Shown: positions 25,262-34,881, counted from the first letter of the stretch. The stretch: DNA of 59,522 nucleotides from JBBQVS01 sp038211295 (GCA_038211295.1 JBBQVS010000016.1:1-59522); one strand, 5' to 3'. Notes: generated by a model from the sequence alone, not told the origin. Numbers and translations are program-made.

Positions 25262-26647
25262 ATGCAAGAAACTGTTCCCCTGCTTGATCTGCTGCGACAG
25301 AGCAAAGCGGAAATACGCGTCCAACAAGACCAGCGTTTTCAGCACCAGATCGCCCTCTGCTTCAAGGCGCACCCCTACTATCAAGAGGTGTTCGCCCGTC
25401 TCCACTTGACACCCGACGACTTCCAAACGCTTGACGACCTGCACAAATTGCCCGTTACCACTAAACAAGACTATATGAAGAACCCACAGGCATTTCGCTT
25501 GAACCCCCTGCCCGAATTTTTGCCACAGGAGCGCATTCTGTGGGACGTGAGTTATACGACGGGTACAACGTCGGGAATGCCAACACCCTTTTTTAATACA
25601 ACGCATGATTATTTCGCCACACTTGAACAGCTCAAACGCTTGTGCGACATTATCGGTATTTCTGAGGATGATACCGTGATGAACCTGTTCCCGCTTACGC
25701 CCGTGCCGCATATCGGTTTTTTGCGTACTCGCGACTACGCCACCGTGATCGGGGCCGCAGTTGTCAACGCGCTCACTGGTATGCCCTATCCCCCCTACCC
25801 TGTGCATCGGCGTTTAGATGATGCCGTGCGAATGGTTGAGCGACACAAAGGGACGGTGCTGAGCGGTATCGTGAGCTATATACGGCGCGTCATTATGCGT
25901 GCAGAAGAACTTGGAGCGGACTTCTCGCACGTCCGCTTGATTGTCGCGCTGGGCGAACCCTGCCCGCGTGGAATGCGCGACGACATGCGCCGCCGCCTGC
26001 TCCGACTTGGCTCGAACGATTCCGCGCTTGTGGTGGGCAACGCGCTCGGCTTTACCGAGATGCAGGGAAGCACCGGCGAATGTGTCGAGCTTGGTGGCGG
26101 TCACAATCCCGGCCCCGACCAATTCTATTTTCAGGTCGTGAATGAGCAGAGCCATGAACCCCTACCCGATGGTGAGCGTGGTCTGTTCACAGTGACACAT
26201 CTTGATAGACGCGGCACCGTACTGCTGCGCTACATCACGGGCGACTTGAACGCTATCAGTAACGAGACCTGCCCACATTGTGGGCGACAGGGGCCGCGCG
26301 TCATCACCAACACCGTGCGAACCGCCGAACTCGTCAACCTCAAAGGGACGTTGATAAATCCTGACATCATCAAGGAGGCAATCGCCACCGTCGAGGGTAT
26401 CGAGGAGTACCAGATCGTCTTCACAAAGGAGCGACTCGACGACTCCTACTCTGGTGAAAAGCTTGTTGTACGTGTCGCGAGCCAACCCGACCAACGCGAG
26501 CGAGTGCAGGCGCAACTCATGGCGAAAGTTACCGAGGCCGCCGAGATGCGCCCAACAATCGAGTTCGTGGGCATGAGTGACATTTTTGATCCCGCGAAAA
26601 CGCTAAAATCCGTCCGCGTGGTTGATTTGCGCCCCGCGGAGTTGTAG
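25262..26647 (+). CDS. PaaK-like acyl-CoA ligase (adenylate-forming enzyme)
   Basis: 461 residues, related to phenylacetate-CoA ligase. Seen: the P-loop-like YTTGTTSGMPTPFF, NALGFTEMQGSTGE (aromatic/Glu motif A5), YITGDLN, a zinc-binding-looking CPHCGRQGPR, and the C-terminal subdomain with EYQIVFTKE and a conserved Lys near FDPAKTLKSVRV. It would activate an aromatic or other carboxylic acid as acyl-AMP then acyl-CoA. None of the phenylacetate catabolic genes (paaABCDE, paaG) is nearby, so a true PaaK function is not supported. It pairs with the phosphodiesterase-like protein in a two-gene unit. Confidence 0.83.
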   Translation: MQETVPLLDLLRQSKAEIRVQQDQRFQHQIALCFKAHPYYQEVFARLHLTPDDFQTLDDLHKLPVTTKQDYMKNPQAFRLNPLPEFLPQERILWDVSYTTGTTSGMPTPFFNTTHDYFATLEQLKRLCDIIGISEDDTVMNLFPLTPVPHIGFLRTRDYATVIGAAVVNALTGMPYPPYPVHRRLDDAVRMVERHKGTVLSGIVSYIRRVIMRAEELGADFSHVRLIVALGEPCPRGMRDDMRRRLLRLGSNDSALVVGNALGFTEMQGSTGECVELGGGHNPGPDQFYFQVVNEQSHEPLPDGERGLFTVTHLDRRGTVLLRYITGDLNAISNETCPHCGRQGPRVITNTVRTAELVNLKGTLINPDIIKEAIATVEGIEEYQIVFTKERLDDSYSGEKLVVRVASQPDQRERVQAQLMAKVTEAAEMRPTIEFVGMSDIFDPAKTLKSVRVVDLRPAEL

Positions 26648-26661
26648 CGAGTGTAAGGAAA

Positions 26662-26689
26662 GGATGGACGTTTGCCCACACGTCCATCC
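26662..26689. terminator. Bidirectional hairpin between ligase and ABC exporter
   Basis: GGATGGACGT (26662-26671) and ACGTCCATCC (26680-26689) form a 10-bp stem with an 8-nt loop. The sequence outside the stem is also partly complementary. It lies between convergent genes. Confidence 0.75.
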
Positions 26690-26733
26690 CCCTCACGCCT
26701 TCATCTACACAGTAGCAAGCAACTCCTGCTCTG

Positions 26734-28584
26734 CTATGCGGTATGCCGAAAGCCCATGGCGTAGAGGGACGCATACTCACCTTCGTGTTGTAGCAGGTCG
26801 TTGTGCGTGCCTTGTTCGACGATGTGGCCCGCCTGCACAACCACGATGTTGTCGGCGTTCTTGATGGTCGAGAGACGGTGAGCAATCACGACGGCGGTAC
26901 GACCCTTCAGAAGCGTGTTCAAGCCTTCCTGTACAATCAGCTCTGTGAAGGTGTCGATGTTTGCCGTTGCCTCGTCGAGAATGAGGATACGGGGGTTCGC
27001 GAGTAGCGCACGCGCGAACGAGATGAGTTGCCGCTGCCCCACGCTGAGGTTGCGCCCACGCTCGCGGATAAGTGTATCATAGCCCTCTGGTAAGCGTTCG
27101 ATCAGGTCGTGCGCTCCGACAACCCGCGCCGCCTGCTCAATCTCTGTGTTGCTGGCGTTGAGCCGTCCGTAGCGGATGTTCTCTCGAATGGTGCCTGTAA
27201 ACAGGAACGGCTCCTGTAGCACAATGCCGATCTGACTGCGGAGCGACTTCTGCGTCACCTCGCGCAAATCGTAGCCATCGATACGAATGGCACCCGCTTG
27301 AATATCGTAGAAGCGTGTCAAGAGGCCGACGATTGTACTTTTTCCCGCGCCCGTCGGCCCGACGATAGCGACGGTCTGACCCGCCTTAATCGACAGAGTG
27401 AAGTCGCGCAACACGGGGACGTTTTTGAGGTAGCCGAACGAGACGTGATCGAACTCGACATTGCCCTGTATCTGTGGGAGCGTCTGTGCGTTCGCTTTGT
27501 CTGTAATCTCGACTGGTACTTCCATAATCTGGAAGATGCGTTCGGACGCAACGCCCGCGCGTTGCAGTTGCGTGTATTGCTGACTCAACTCGCGGATAGG
27601 GTCGAAGAAGCGATTGATATAAAGCGTGAACGAGATCAGCACCCCAACCTGTAGGTGATTTTGTGAGACCAGAATACCGCCGTAAACCACCGTAATCATA
27701 ATCGCGAGTGCGGCGACCACCTCGACCAGTGGCAAAATCAGTGCGGCGATACGGCTTGCCTCTTGATTGGTGTCGCGGTTATAGGCGTTCAGCTCGTCGA
27801 ACTCTGTACGGTTGCGATCTTCGCGGGCAAGGCTCTGAATGACGCGCATACCGGAAATGTTCTCTTGCAGGGTCGCGTTGACCATCGAAATCGCGGCACG
27901 GGTCAGGCGAAACGAACGCTGGGCGGAACGCTGCCAGAAGACAGCAAGCGCGATCATAACTGGTAGCACTGTAAAGGAGAGCAGGGCAAGCGCGACATTC
28001 AGGTACAACATAATTCCGATGATGCCGAGCAGCGAGACCAGCGATCCCAGAATTGAGAGTAGGCCCGAACTCAACATCGACTCCAGCACGTCGATATCGC
28101 TTTGCAGACGCGACATCACACGCCCAATCTGCGTTTTGTCGTAGAAGCTAAGCGAGAGCCGTTGCAGATGTGTGAACATGTCCGAGCTAAGCGTGTACAG
28201 GATTTGCTGACCTGCCCACGACATAGTCCAGACCTGCCAATATTGCGCCTGCCACATCAGGACGTTGACGATCAACAGAACGACACCAATCACACCGAGG
28301 CCACGCAGGTCGCGCTGCGTGATAAAAGAGTCGATAGCCACGCCTATTAAGTATGGGTTCACGAGGTTCAGGAACGTATATACCAACATCAGTACAAGGC
28401 TAGTTAGCGTCGCGGTTCGATAGCGGGCAATATAGGGGCCAAACTGCTTGATGTAGTGCCAGCTAAACTTGCCCGTCACGTTTTCGTCTGAACTTTCAAG
28501 GCTATTCTCGCGCAACCGACTCTTACGGCGGTGCGCCATGTACTCATCCATTGAAACTGAACGCGTCGATTTTGCTGTTTTCAA
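26734..28584 (-). CDS. ABC exporter half-transporter, consensus ATP-site subunit
   Basis: 616 residues: six-helix membrane domain (about 45-345) then nucleotide-binding domain. Walker A IVGPTGAGKST, Walker B ILILDEATANID and H-loop VIAHRLST are canonical, but the signature is LSVGQRQ rather than LSGGQ. Its start overlaps the upstream exporter gene by 4 bp. The pattern is that of one half of a heterodimeric exporter such as BmrCD or TM287/288: this subunit gives the hydrolytic residues of the good site and the weak signature of the degenerate site. Substrates of such exporters are drugs, lipids or peptides and cannot be told here. Confidence 0.93.
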   Translation of the reverse strand: MKTAKSTRSVSMDEYMAHRRKSRLRENSLESSDENVTGKFSWHYIKQFGPYIARYRTATLTSLVLMLVYTFLNLVNPYLIGVAIDSFITQRDLRGLGVIGVVLLIVNVLMWQAQYWQVWTMSWAGQQILYTLSSDMFTHLQRLSLSFYDKTQIGRVMSRLQSDIDVLESMLSSGLLSILGSLVSLLGIIGIMLYLNVALALLSFTVLPVMIALAVFWQRSAQRSFRLTRAAISMVNATLQENISGMRVIQSLAREDRNRTEFDELNAYNRDTNQEASRIAALILPLVEVVAALAIMITVVYGGILVSQNHLQVGVLISFTLYINRFFDPIRELSQQYTQLQRAGVASERIFQIMEVPVEITDKANAQTLPQIQGNVEFDHVSFGYLKNVPVLRDFTLSIKAGQTVAIVGPTGAGKSTIVGLLTRFYDIQAGAIRIDGYDLREVTQKSLRSQIGIVLQEPFLFTGTIRENIRYGRLNASNTEIEQAARVVGAHDLIERLPEGYDTLIRERGRNLSVGQRQLISFARALLANPRILILDEATANIDTFTELIVQEGLNTLLKGRTAVVIAHRLSTIKNADNIVVVQAGHIVEQGTHNDLLQHEGEYASLYAMGFRHTA

Positions 28585-30452
28585 CGTCTCACCTCTCGTT
28601 TCTGTTCCGCGCCCTGCTGCATATCCTCATACGGCTTGCTTTCGACAACCAGCATTCGTGTCTCAAATTCTTCCTGTTCGCGTAGTTGCAGGTCGTAAAG
28701 GCGCGTGTATGCTCCATTCAAGGCAAGCAGTGACGCGTGCGTGCCTCGTTCGATGATGCTGCCTTTGTCCAGAATGAGAATCTGGTCGGCGTTCTTGATG
28801 GTGCGGAGGCGGGACGCGACCACAAAGGTTGTGCGTCCATGCATCACCGCGTCGAGTGCCTGCTGAATGAGATACTCGGTCTCCATATCGACGCTCGATG
28901 TTGAGTCATCCAGCACCAGAATACGCGGGTCGAGTAGCAGAGTACGCGCGATAGCCACACGCTGCTTTTGTCCACCGGAGAGCGTAACACCGCGCTCGCC
29001 CACCCATGTATCATAGCCATCGGGTAAGGTGAGGGCGAAGTCGTGGATACGCGCGACCTTTGCGGCTGCGATAATTTGCTCAGTCGTTGCATTCGCCACA
29101 CCATAGGCGATGTTATCGCGCAGAGTGGCATTGAAGAGGAATACGTCTTGCAGCACAAGCCCGATATTCTGGCGCAACGATTGTTGCGTGACCGTGCGAA
29201 TATCCGCGCCATCAACCGTCACAAGGCCCTGTGTCGGGTCATAGAAGCGCGGGAGCAGGCTTAGAATAGTGCTTTTTCCACTTCCAGTCGCACCCAACAG
29301 GGCGATAATCTGCCCCGGCTGGGCGTCAATTGTGATATCGTGCAACACCTCTGGCCCTTTGGTGTAAGCAAACGCGACATGCTCAAACGCGACACGCCCC
29401 TGCACATGAGTAAGTGCGCGGGCGTAGGGGGCATCAGTGATCGTCGATTCCACATCGAGAACACTGAAGATGCGCTCTCCGCCGGAGAGGCCGCGCATGA
29501 ACCATGTCACCATGAAGCCAAACGAGCGCACGGGGGTATTGAGCAACAGAATATACTGTGTGATTTCCGCGAGTACGCCTAGGCTAAAGTGTCCGTTGAT
29601 GACCAGCACGCCACCGATCCAGACGACCAGCACCGTGATGATATTGATGACCAGTACCATCAGTGGTTGATTCCACGCAGAGAGCCGCATTGCCGACATG
29701 TTCAGCGAACGTAGTTCTTGATTTTTCGCGCCAAACTTGGCAATCTCGAACTCTTCGCGTGCGAATGCTTTGACGACACGTACACCGCTCAAGCTCTCCT
29801 GCATCACCGTTCCCAACTCACCATTCTCGTTCTGCACATCCGCCCACAATGGACGCAGACGACGCGCAACCTGTATAGACAAAAATACCAGAATTGGTAC
29901 GCTAATCAATGTCACCAGTGCCAGCGAGACATCGAGACGAAACAGGACAATCGTGATCGCCACAAACGTTACCAGCGTCAGCAATGAACGCAACAGGCCA
30001 AGCGTGATGAAGTTTCGCACCGCCTCGATATCAACGGTCATACGTGACATCAGTTGGCCCGTCTCCGACTCGTCATGGAAGGCGAAACTGAGTTTTTGCA
30101 GGTGGTCATACACCTGATTACGCAAGTCATACGCCACGAGATTAGAGACGTTTTGCGATAAGTAGCCCTGCCCATAGGCGAACAGGCCACGTAACGCACT
30201 GGAAATCAGGATTGCCAGCGCGACCAGCAACAAATTGTTCAGTTGTCCATGCTGCAATCCGGTATCGATGACATACGCGATAAGCAAGGGAATGACGAGC
30301 GCAAGGCCCGTCGCGAGTCCCAGGCAGACAACGGCACCGAGAGACGGGAGCCAGTGTGGGCGTAATAATAGAAAGATACGTGCGTATATACGCAGGTTGG
30401 CTTTTAGAGATGTAGTAGACAACGGCGGTTTGCGTTTCACTAACGAGATCAC
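28581..30452 (-). CDS. ABC exporter half-transporter, degenerate ATP-site subunit
   Basis: 623 residues, membrane domain (about 35-330) plus nucleotide-binding domain. Walker A LLGATGSGKST and signature LSGGQKQRVAIARTLL are canonical, but Walker B ends ILVLDDSTSSVD (catalytic Glu replaced by Asp) and the switch His is lost (VVASRLRT). This complements the downstream subunit, so the pair has one consensus and one degenerate ATP site. GTG start at 30452 with AAAGGA 7 nt upstream. It is the first gene of a two-gene operon behind a leader of roughly 200 nt with several hairpins. Confidence 0.93.
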   Translation of the reverse strand: MISLVKRKPPLSTTSLKANLRIYARIFLLLRPHWLPSLGAVVCLGLATGLALVIPLLIAYVIDTGLQHGQLNNLLLVALAILISSALRGLFAYGQGYLSQNVSNLVAYDLRNQVYDHLQKLSFAFHDESETGQLMSRMTVDIEAVRNFITLGLLRSLLTLVTFVAITIVLFRLDVSLALVTLISVPILVFLSIQVARRLRPLWADVQNENGELGTVMQESLSGVRVVKAFAREEFEIAKFGAKNQELRSLNMSAMRLSAWNQPLMVLVINIITVLVVWIGGVLVINGHFSLGVLAEITQYILLLNTPVRSFGFMVTWFMRGLSGGERIFSVLDVESTITDAPYARALTHVQGRVAFEHVAFAYTKGPEVLHDITIDAQPGQIIALLGATGSGKSTILSLLPRFYDPTQGLVTVDGADIRTVTQQSLRQNIGLVLQDVFLFNATLRDNIAYGVANATTEQIIAAAKVARIHDFALTLPDGYDTWVGERGVTLSGGQKQRVAIARTLLLDPRILVLDDSTSSVDMETEYLIQQALDAVMHGRTTFVVASRLRTIKNADQILILDKGSIIERGTHASLLALNGAYTRLYDLQLREQEEFETRMLVVESKPYEDMQQGAEQKREVRR

Positions 30453-30640
30453 AGAGATTTCCTTTCTCGATACACATACTCAAAAAAAGGAAGCCGCCCA
30501 CAATGCTTTTTTTCATCAGACGACAAAACAGAAGACGGTGAGCGACATGAGGTTGTCTTGCTTGTCTTCTGTCGAGATTTGGTGGAGGAGGTCATCAACG
30601 TTGATGAGAGAGAAAACACGGTGTGTTTCTCTATGTCCTT
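30453..30640 (-). promoter_or_regulatory. Structured 5' leader of the ABC exporter operon
   Basis: On the minus strand the gap before the exporter holds, in order, a stem of about 9 bp (30623-30631 with 30610-30619), the 16-nt palindrome TCATCAACGTTGATGA (30592-30607), an 8-bp stem CAGAAGAC/GTCTTCTG (30564-30571 with 30529-30536), and a weak A-run/U-run hairpin near 30482-30512. The serial hairpins suggest attenuation or transcript stabilisation. No riboswitch class is recognised. The rest of the gap up to 30801 holds the divergent promoters. Confidence 0.45.
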
Positions 30641-30801
30641 CGAGACTTCTTTCTTTTCTGCTTACAGCATATCACATTCTACTGTAGCATTACTACGCCG
30701 CACGCGTCGTTTCTCTACGCTATTTCCTCTACAATAGCCGTAGTGTACGATGTGGTATTATCACAATAGCAGCAATCGAACAATAAAAGGGAGAAGAGAC
30801 A

Positions 30802-31113
30802 ATGTTTCGCCTGACCGTTCTCTATGGACATCCCGAAGACACGGCGGAGTTTGACCGCTACTACACCGGGGTACACGCGCCGCTTGTGGCAAAGGTACAA
30901 GGACTCAAAGGCTTGACCGTCACCAAGTTCACAGAGGGGCCGCGCGGCGAACAACCGCCCTATTATCAGATGGCGGCAATGTACGCCGAGACGCGCGAGG
31001 AATTCAACGCGATTATGGCAACACCCGCAGGGAAAGCGGTGGGGAGCGACGTTCGCAATTTCGCGACAGGTGGGGCGACGCTGATTTATGGGGAAGAGGA
31101 AAAGTTTCTCTAA
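30802..31113 (+). CDS. EthD-family protein
   Basis: 103 residues of the EthD/dimeric alpha-beta barrel family: MFRLTVLYGHPEDTAEFDRY, YTGVHAPLVAKVQGLKGLTV and the C-terminal VRNFATGGATLIYG match the family pattern, including the conserved His in GVHAPL. EthD was named from an ether-degradation operon but the fold occurs in many small dimeric proteins of unknown role. Monocistronic, with SD AAGGGAGAAG, divergent from the ABC exporter and closed by a hairpin. Confidence 0.88.
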   Translation: MFRLTVLYGHPEDTAEFDRYYTGVHAPLVAKVQGLKGLTVTKFTEGPRGEQPPYYQMAAMYAETREEFNAIMATPAGKAVGSDVRNFATGGATLIYGEEEKFL

Positions 31114-31118
31114 GCAGA

Positions 31119-31156
31119 AGACTCTGTAGAGAACTGTCATGTTTTCTACAGAGTCT
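31119..31156. terminator. Hairpin between EthD gene and YyaL-like gene
   Basis: AGACTCTGTAGA (31119-31130) pairs perfectly with TCTACAGAGTCT (31145-31156). A second partner for the left arm follows (TCTACAGGGTCTGCTTTT), so alternative hairpins can form. Bidirectional terminator between convergent genes. Confidence 0.75.
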
Positions 31157-31178
31157 ACTTTTTCTACAGGGTCTGCTT

Positions 31179-33299
31179 TTACAACAGCTTTGTCAATTCC
31201 TCGGCGGTATTTACGGGTGCCTGACAGGTGAAGTTCTGGCACACGTAGGCCGTCGCGGTACCGTTCTTGAGCGGACGATTCGCGAGAAGCGGCACGGTCT
31301 GCGCGGCCCGTGCATCGTCGGGAACAGAGAACGCGAGTACGCTGTTTGGCTGGTAGTGTTTATTCGTGACTTCCAGCAGTGCGAGTGTGGCGTCGGTGGC
31401 GAGCGGGCCGATAATCGCGATCTCTTTGACAGGCGAGAGGGCGAAGTCGAGCGCACTCAGTACGTACCCGAACGCCTGCGGGTGCTCTGTCATCACCGTC
31501 GCCAGTGGTTGCAGATACTCGTCAGCACGCTTGCGGTACGATGACTCGCCTGTGAATGCCGCGAGGCGCAACAGCACATCAATCGCGACACTGTTACCGG
31601 CGGGTGTTGCGTTATCCATAATATCTTTTGGTCGGCTGATGAGAGCTTCGGCGTCGCTCCCCGTATCGAAGAAGCCCCCATTTTGCTCATCCGCGAAAAG
31701 CGTGATAGCCGCGTCCATCAAAGCGCGGGCTTCCAGGAACCAGCGCGGCTCAAATGTTGCCTCATACAGTGCGAGCAGGCCGTCCGCGAGAAACGTATAG
31801 TCTTCCAGAAAGCCGTTCAGGTGCGCCCGTCCATCTTTGTACGTTCGCAAGAGCCGTCCGTCTTTTCGCAACTCACGTAGTAGGAAGTCAGCGTTTTTGG
31901 TCGCGACCTGAATATAATCGAGCCGTTCGAGATAGCGGCCCGCCTCCGCAAAGGTGCGAAGCATCAGGCCGTTCCACGAGGTCAGCACCTTCTCATCGCG
32001 TGATGGCTTGATACGCTGTTCACGTACCTGAAAGAGCTGAGCGCGGCTCTGCTGAAGTGACGCTTCCAGTGCCTCGTCGCTTACCTGTTGCTCGTCGGTA
32101 TCACGCTCGTTTATACGGACGCGCAGGATGTTTTTACCCTCAAAGTTGCCCTGTTTCGTCACATCGTAATACGGCAGGAAGAGCGCGGCGGCCTCTGTCG
32201 AAAGCACTTGTTGAACCTCGGCAGGCGTCCACACGAAAAACTTGCCCTCTTCTCCCTCGCTGTCGGCGTCCTGTGTCGAATAGAAGCCACCTTCCGGCGA
32301 AGTCATTTCGCGCACCACATAGTCCAGCGTCTCCTCGGCGATGCGACTGTAGAACGGCACACCTGTGACGAGAAAAGTATGCAGGTAGACACGACTGAGC
32401 AGGGCGTTATCGTACAGCATCTTCTCGAAGTGAGGCGTGAGCCATTCTTTGTCGGTGGAGTAGCGATGAAAGCCGCCTCCCAACTGGTCATAGATGCCAC
32501 CATTCGCCATGCTACGCAGTGATAGCTCGACCATCTCAAGTTCGGGCGTCTTCGCGGGTGCGGTAATTTCTCCCTTGAGACGGTGCTGATGGACGCGTAG
32601 AAGTATCTCTAACGCCATCGTGCTGGGAAACTTGGGGGCCGTCCCAAAGCCGCCATATGTGGTGTCGAAATCTCTGGCGAGCGTGTCACTCGCTTTGCTG
32701 AACAGCTCAAGCACTGGAGCACTCGTTGGCGTCTTCGCGTCCGCCTGCCGCAACGGGGCATTACTGCGCTGCTGCAAGTATTCGGCAAGCTGGGCTGCCT
32801 GCTCTTCGATCTCGCCGCGATGCTGCTGGTACGCGTTGGCGACACTTACGAGAATAGTGGGGAAGCCGGGCATGGTTTCCGGCCCATAGCGGCGGTCTTC
32901 TGGCGGAAAGTAGGTGCCACCGTAAAATGGGCGACCATCGGGCATGAGAAAGACCGTCATGGGCCACCCACCCTGTTGAATCATCGCCTGCACTGCTTGC
33001 ATGTAGATGCTGTCAATATCGGGGCGTTCCTCGCGGTCAACTTTGATGTTGACAAAATGCTCGTTCATCAGCGCGGCGGTCTCTTCATTCTCGAACGATT
33101 CACGCTCCATCACGTGACACCAGTGACATGCAGAATAGCCAACACTCAACAGAATTGGCTTATCTTCCTGCTTCGCCTTTTGCAGTGCCTCGTCATGCCA
33201 CGCGTACCACTCGACTGGATTGTGGGCGTGTTGCAAAAGGTATGGACTGGTCTCATGAATCAGGCTGTTTGTGTGCGTGTGTTGGGCTTTATGTGACAT
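31179..33299 (-). CDS. Thioredoxin-domain protein of the YyaL/DUF255 (SPATA20) family
   Basis: 706 residues. N-terminal DUF255 thioredoxin-like domain with HNPVEWYAW, GYSACHWCHVMERESFE (CxxC at about 58-61), VDREERPDID and GGWPMTVFLMPDGRPF, then a long (alpha/alpha)6 barrel-like region with FHRYSTD, TPHFEKMLYDNALL, KVLTSWNGLML and GFLEDYTFLADGLL. All are family hallmarks. Members are near-universal, cytosolic, and of unknown biochemical function: a fold like glycan-modifying barrels joined to a redox-like domain. The gene is monocistronic and full length. Confidence 0.95.
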   Translation of the reverse strand: MSHKAQHTHTNSLIHETSPYLLQHAHNPVEWYAWHDEALQKAKQEDKPILLSVGYSACHWCHVMERESFENEETAALMNEHFVNIKVDREERPDIDSIYMQAVQAMIQQGGWPMTVFLMPDGRPFYGGTYFPPEDRRYGPETMPGFPTILVSVANAYQQHRGEIEEQAAQLAEYLQQRSNAPLRQADAKTPTSAPVLELFSKASDTLARDFDTTYGGFGTAPKFPSTMALEILLRVHQHRLKGEITAPAKTPELEMVELSLRSMANGGIYDQLGGGFHRYSTDKEWLTPHFEKMLYDNALLSRVYLHTFLVTGVPFYSRIAEETLDYVVREMTSPEGGFYSTQDADSEGEEGKFFVWTPAEVQQVLSTEAAALFLPYYDVTKQGNFEGKNILRVRINERDTDEQQVSDEALEASLQQSRAQLFQVREQRIKPSRDEKVLTSWNGLMLRTFAEAGRYLERLDYIQVATKNADFLLRELRKDGRLLRTYKDGRAHLNGFLEDYTFLADGLLALYEATFEPRWFLEARALMDAAITLFADEQNGGFFDTGSDAEALISRPKDIMDNATPAGNSVAIDVLLRLAAFTGESSYRKRADEYLQPLATVMTEHPQAFGYVLSALDFALSPVKEIAIIGPLATDATLALLEVTNKHYQPNSVLAFSVPDDARAAQTVPLLANRPLKNGTATAYVCQNFTCQAPVNTAEELTKLL

Positions 33300-33381
33300 A
33301 GCAATTCGCTCTCCTGTACTACTCGTCCGTTGCTGGTATTTTCAACTCTCCGCATTGTACGACATCAGGAAAAGCTCGCTT

Positions 33382-33816
33382 CTACCCCTCTTTGCGCTGT
33401 TTGTAGAAACCGTCCTCTAAATCGTCTGGAAACATATCTACGAGGCTCACGTCTTTGAGAGGCGGCGTGTTCGGCACTTGTTTCTTGTTCAGGCGGATCG
33501 CGGGATGCTCGTAGGAGTCCTGTAGCCGCTCTTGAAAGGCGTCTATACGTGGTGTTTTGGGGATGCGCTTGAGCTTGACGGTTACATCTACGGGTTCCTC
33601 TGGCTCTAACGGCAGGTCGCTAGCAAGTTCGTACAGCATTTCCTGACGCTCGTACAACCATTGTAGGAGGTCAAGCGACGACTGTGCGCTTAATGTCGCG
33701 GCCTGCTCGCCCAGTTTGAATACCAGAAAGTGCTCCTTGTCTTTGACATTGGCAGTAATAGATAAGGCAAGCATTTCATTTTCAGCATCGAATGTGTCGT
33801 GCCTCTCGTCTGACAT
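33382..33816 (-). CDS. Small acidic protein of unknown function
   Basis: 144 residues, no signal or membrane segment. Seen: an N-terminal stretch predicted mostly beta/alpha (MLALSITANVKDKEHFLVFKL), a helix LDLLQWLYERQEMLYELAS, then an acidic, Pro-rich tail (LPLEPEEPVDV). I recognise no family. It lies 82 bp upstream of the YyaL-like gene in the same direction and may be co-transcribed, and 150 bp after proline dehydrogenase. That gap carries an inverted repeat (GAAAATCTTTC near 33852 and GAAAGATTTCC near 33899). Confidence 0.7.
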   Translation of the reverse strand: MSDERHDTFDAENEMLALSITANVKDKEHFLVFKLGEQAATLSAQSSLDLLQWLYERQEMLYELASDLPLEPEEPVDVTVKLKRIPKTPRIDAFQERLQDSYEHPAIRLNKKQVPNTPPLKDVSLVDMFPDDLEDGFYKQRKEG

Positions 33817-33969
33817 GATATGGTACTCCCGTCTCTAGGTTAAGAATAGAAGAAAATCTTTCCGAAAGAAAATGTTGCATACTCTTGTATTCTCTCCCGA
33901 AAGATTTCCTGGCAGTTTCTCCATTGTTACTACATAACGTGCAAGAAGACATGCATTGTCTCCTTCTTC

Positions 33970-34881
33970 TTACCTCAACGCATTACTCATCACGAATATA
34001 AGGTTCGCGGGTCGCTCTGCCATGCGACGCATCAGGTACGGATACCATTGTGAACCATAAGGGACGTACACACGCATATCATAGCCCTTTTGTACTAGCT
34101 GTTCCTGCAAGTCACGGCGAATACCATACAACATCTGGAACTCAAACGCTGTTTTGCTAATACCATGATCGCGGACAAAGGTTGTCGCGGCATCAATAAT
34201 CACTTTGTCGTGTGAGGCAATTGCGGGATAGTTGCCACGCGCAAGCAGCATCAACATCAATTGCACATAGTTCTGATCGACTTCGCTTTTTTGCTGAAAG
34301 GCGATTGTCGCTGGCTCTTTATATGCACCCTTGACGAGACGCACACGGACGCCCTCCGCGATAAGGTGCTCGACATCCTGCTTGCTGCGATAAAGATAAG
34401 ATTGAATCACCGTTCCAACCTGCTCGAACTGTTTCCGCATTCGCAACGCCATCGCGACGGTCTGCTTGGTGTAGTCCGCAGCTTCCATGTCGATACAGAC
34501 AAATGTCCCCTGCTCTTCCGCGTGTTTGAGAATGGCACACACGTTCTGCTCACACAGGTCTGGCGAGATATCAAGTCCCAGCGCGGTTAGCTTGATGGAG
34601 ATATTCGCATCTATCCCACTGGCTTTGATATTATCGAGCGCAGCGATATAATTGCGGGCAGCGGCCTGCGCCTCCTGCTCATCGGAGACGTTTTCGCCAA
34701 GCAGGTCGAGCGCGGCACGGATACCACGCTGGTTCAAACTGCGGGTTGCTTGTATAGCCTCGTCGAGAGCTTCGCCCGCGACAAAACGGCGTGAGACACC
34801 GCGTGTGGCCTTGTTCTGTATAACGAAGCTGCGTAGGTTTTCGTTCTGTGCGAGATACAACAGCGTATCTTTAAGCATCAT
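33970..34881 (-). CDS. Proline dehydrogenase
   Basis: 303 residues, monofunctional flavin-dependent proline dehydrogenase (first step of proline to glutamate, delivering electrons to quinone). Family motifs: SIKLTALGLDIS, FVCIDMEAADYTKQT, RLVKGAYKEP, ASHDKVII, FEFQMLYGIRRDLQEQL and the substrate-binding RRMAERPAN near the C-terminus. Length fits the stand-alone PutB-type enzyme of Deinococcus and Bacillus. The P5C dehydrogenase partner is not next to it. The name putA is avoided because that symbol is used for the fused enzyme. Confidence 0.95.
   Translation of the reverse strand: MMLKDTLLYLAQNENLRSFVIQNKATRGVSRRFVAGEALDEAIQATRSLNQRGIRAALDLLGENVSDEQEAQAAARNYIAALDNIKASGIDANISIKLTALGLDISPDLCEQNVCAILKHAEEQGTFVCIDMEAADYTKQTVAMALRMRKQFEQVGTVIQSYLYRSKQDVEHLIAEGVRVRLVKGAYKEPATIAFQQKSEVDQNYVQLMLMLLARGNYPAIASHDKVIIDAATTFVRDHGISKTAFEFQMLYGIRRDLQEQLVQKGYDMRVYVPYGSQWYPYLMRRMAERPANLIFVMSNALR

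Noticed and set aside
30142..30516. 124-codon minus-strand ORF starting MKKSIVGG
   Set aside because: Lacks an SD and overlaps the ABC exporter in another frame. At most its first codons could be a leader peptide.
33850..33910. Inverted repeat AATCTTTC / GAAAGATT
   Set aside because: Arms are short, A/T-rich and about 35 bp apart. Not distinctive enough to call an operator or terminator.
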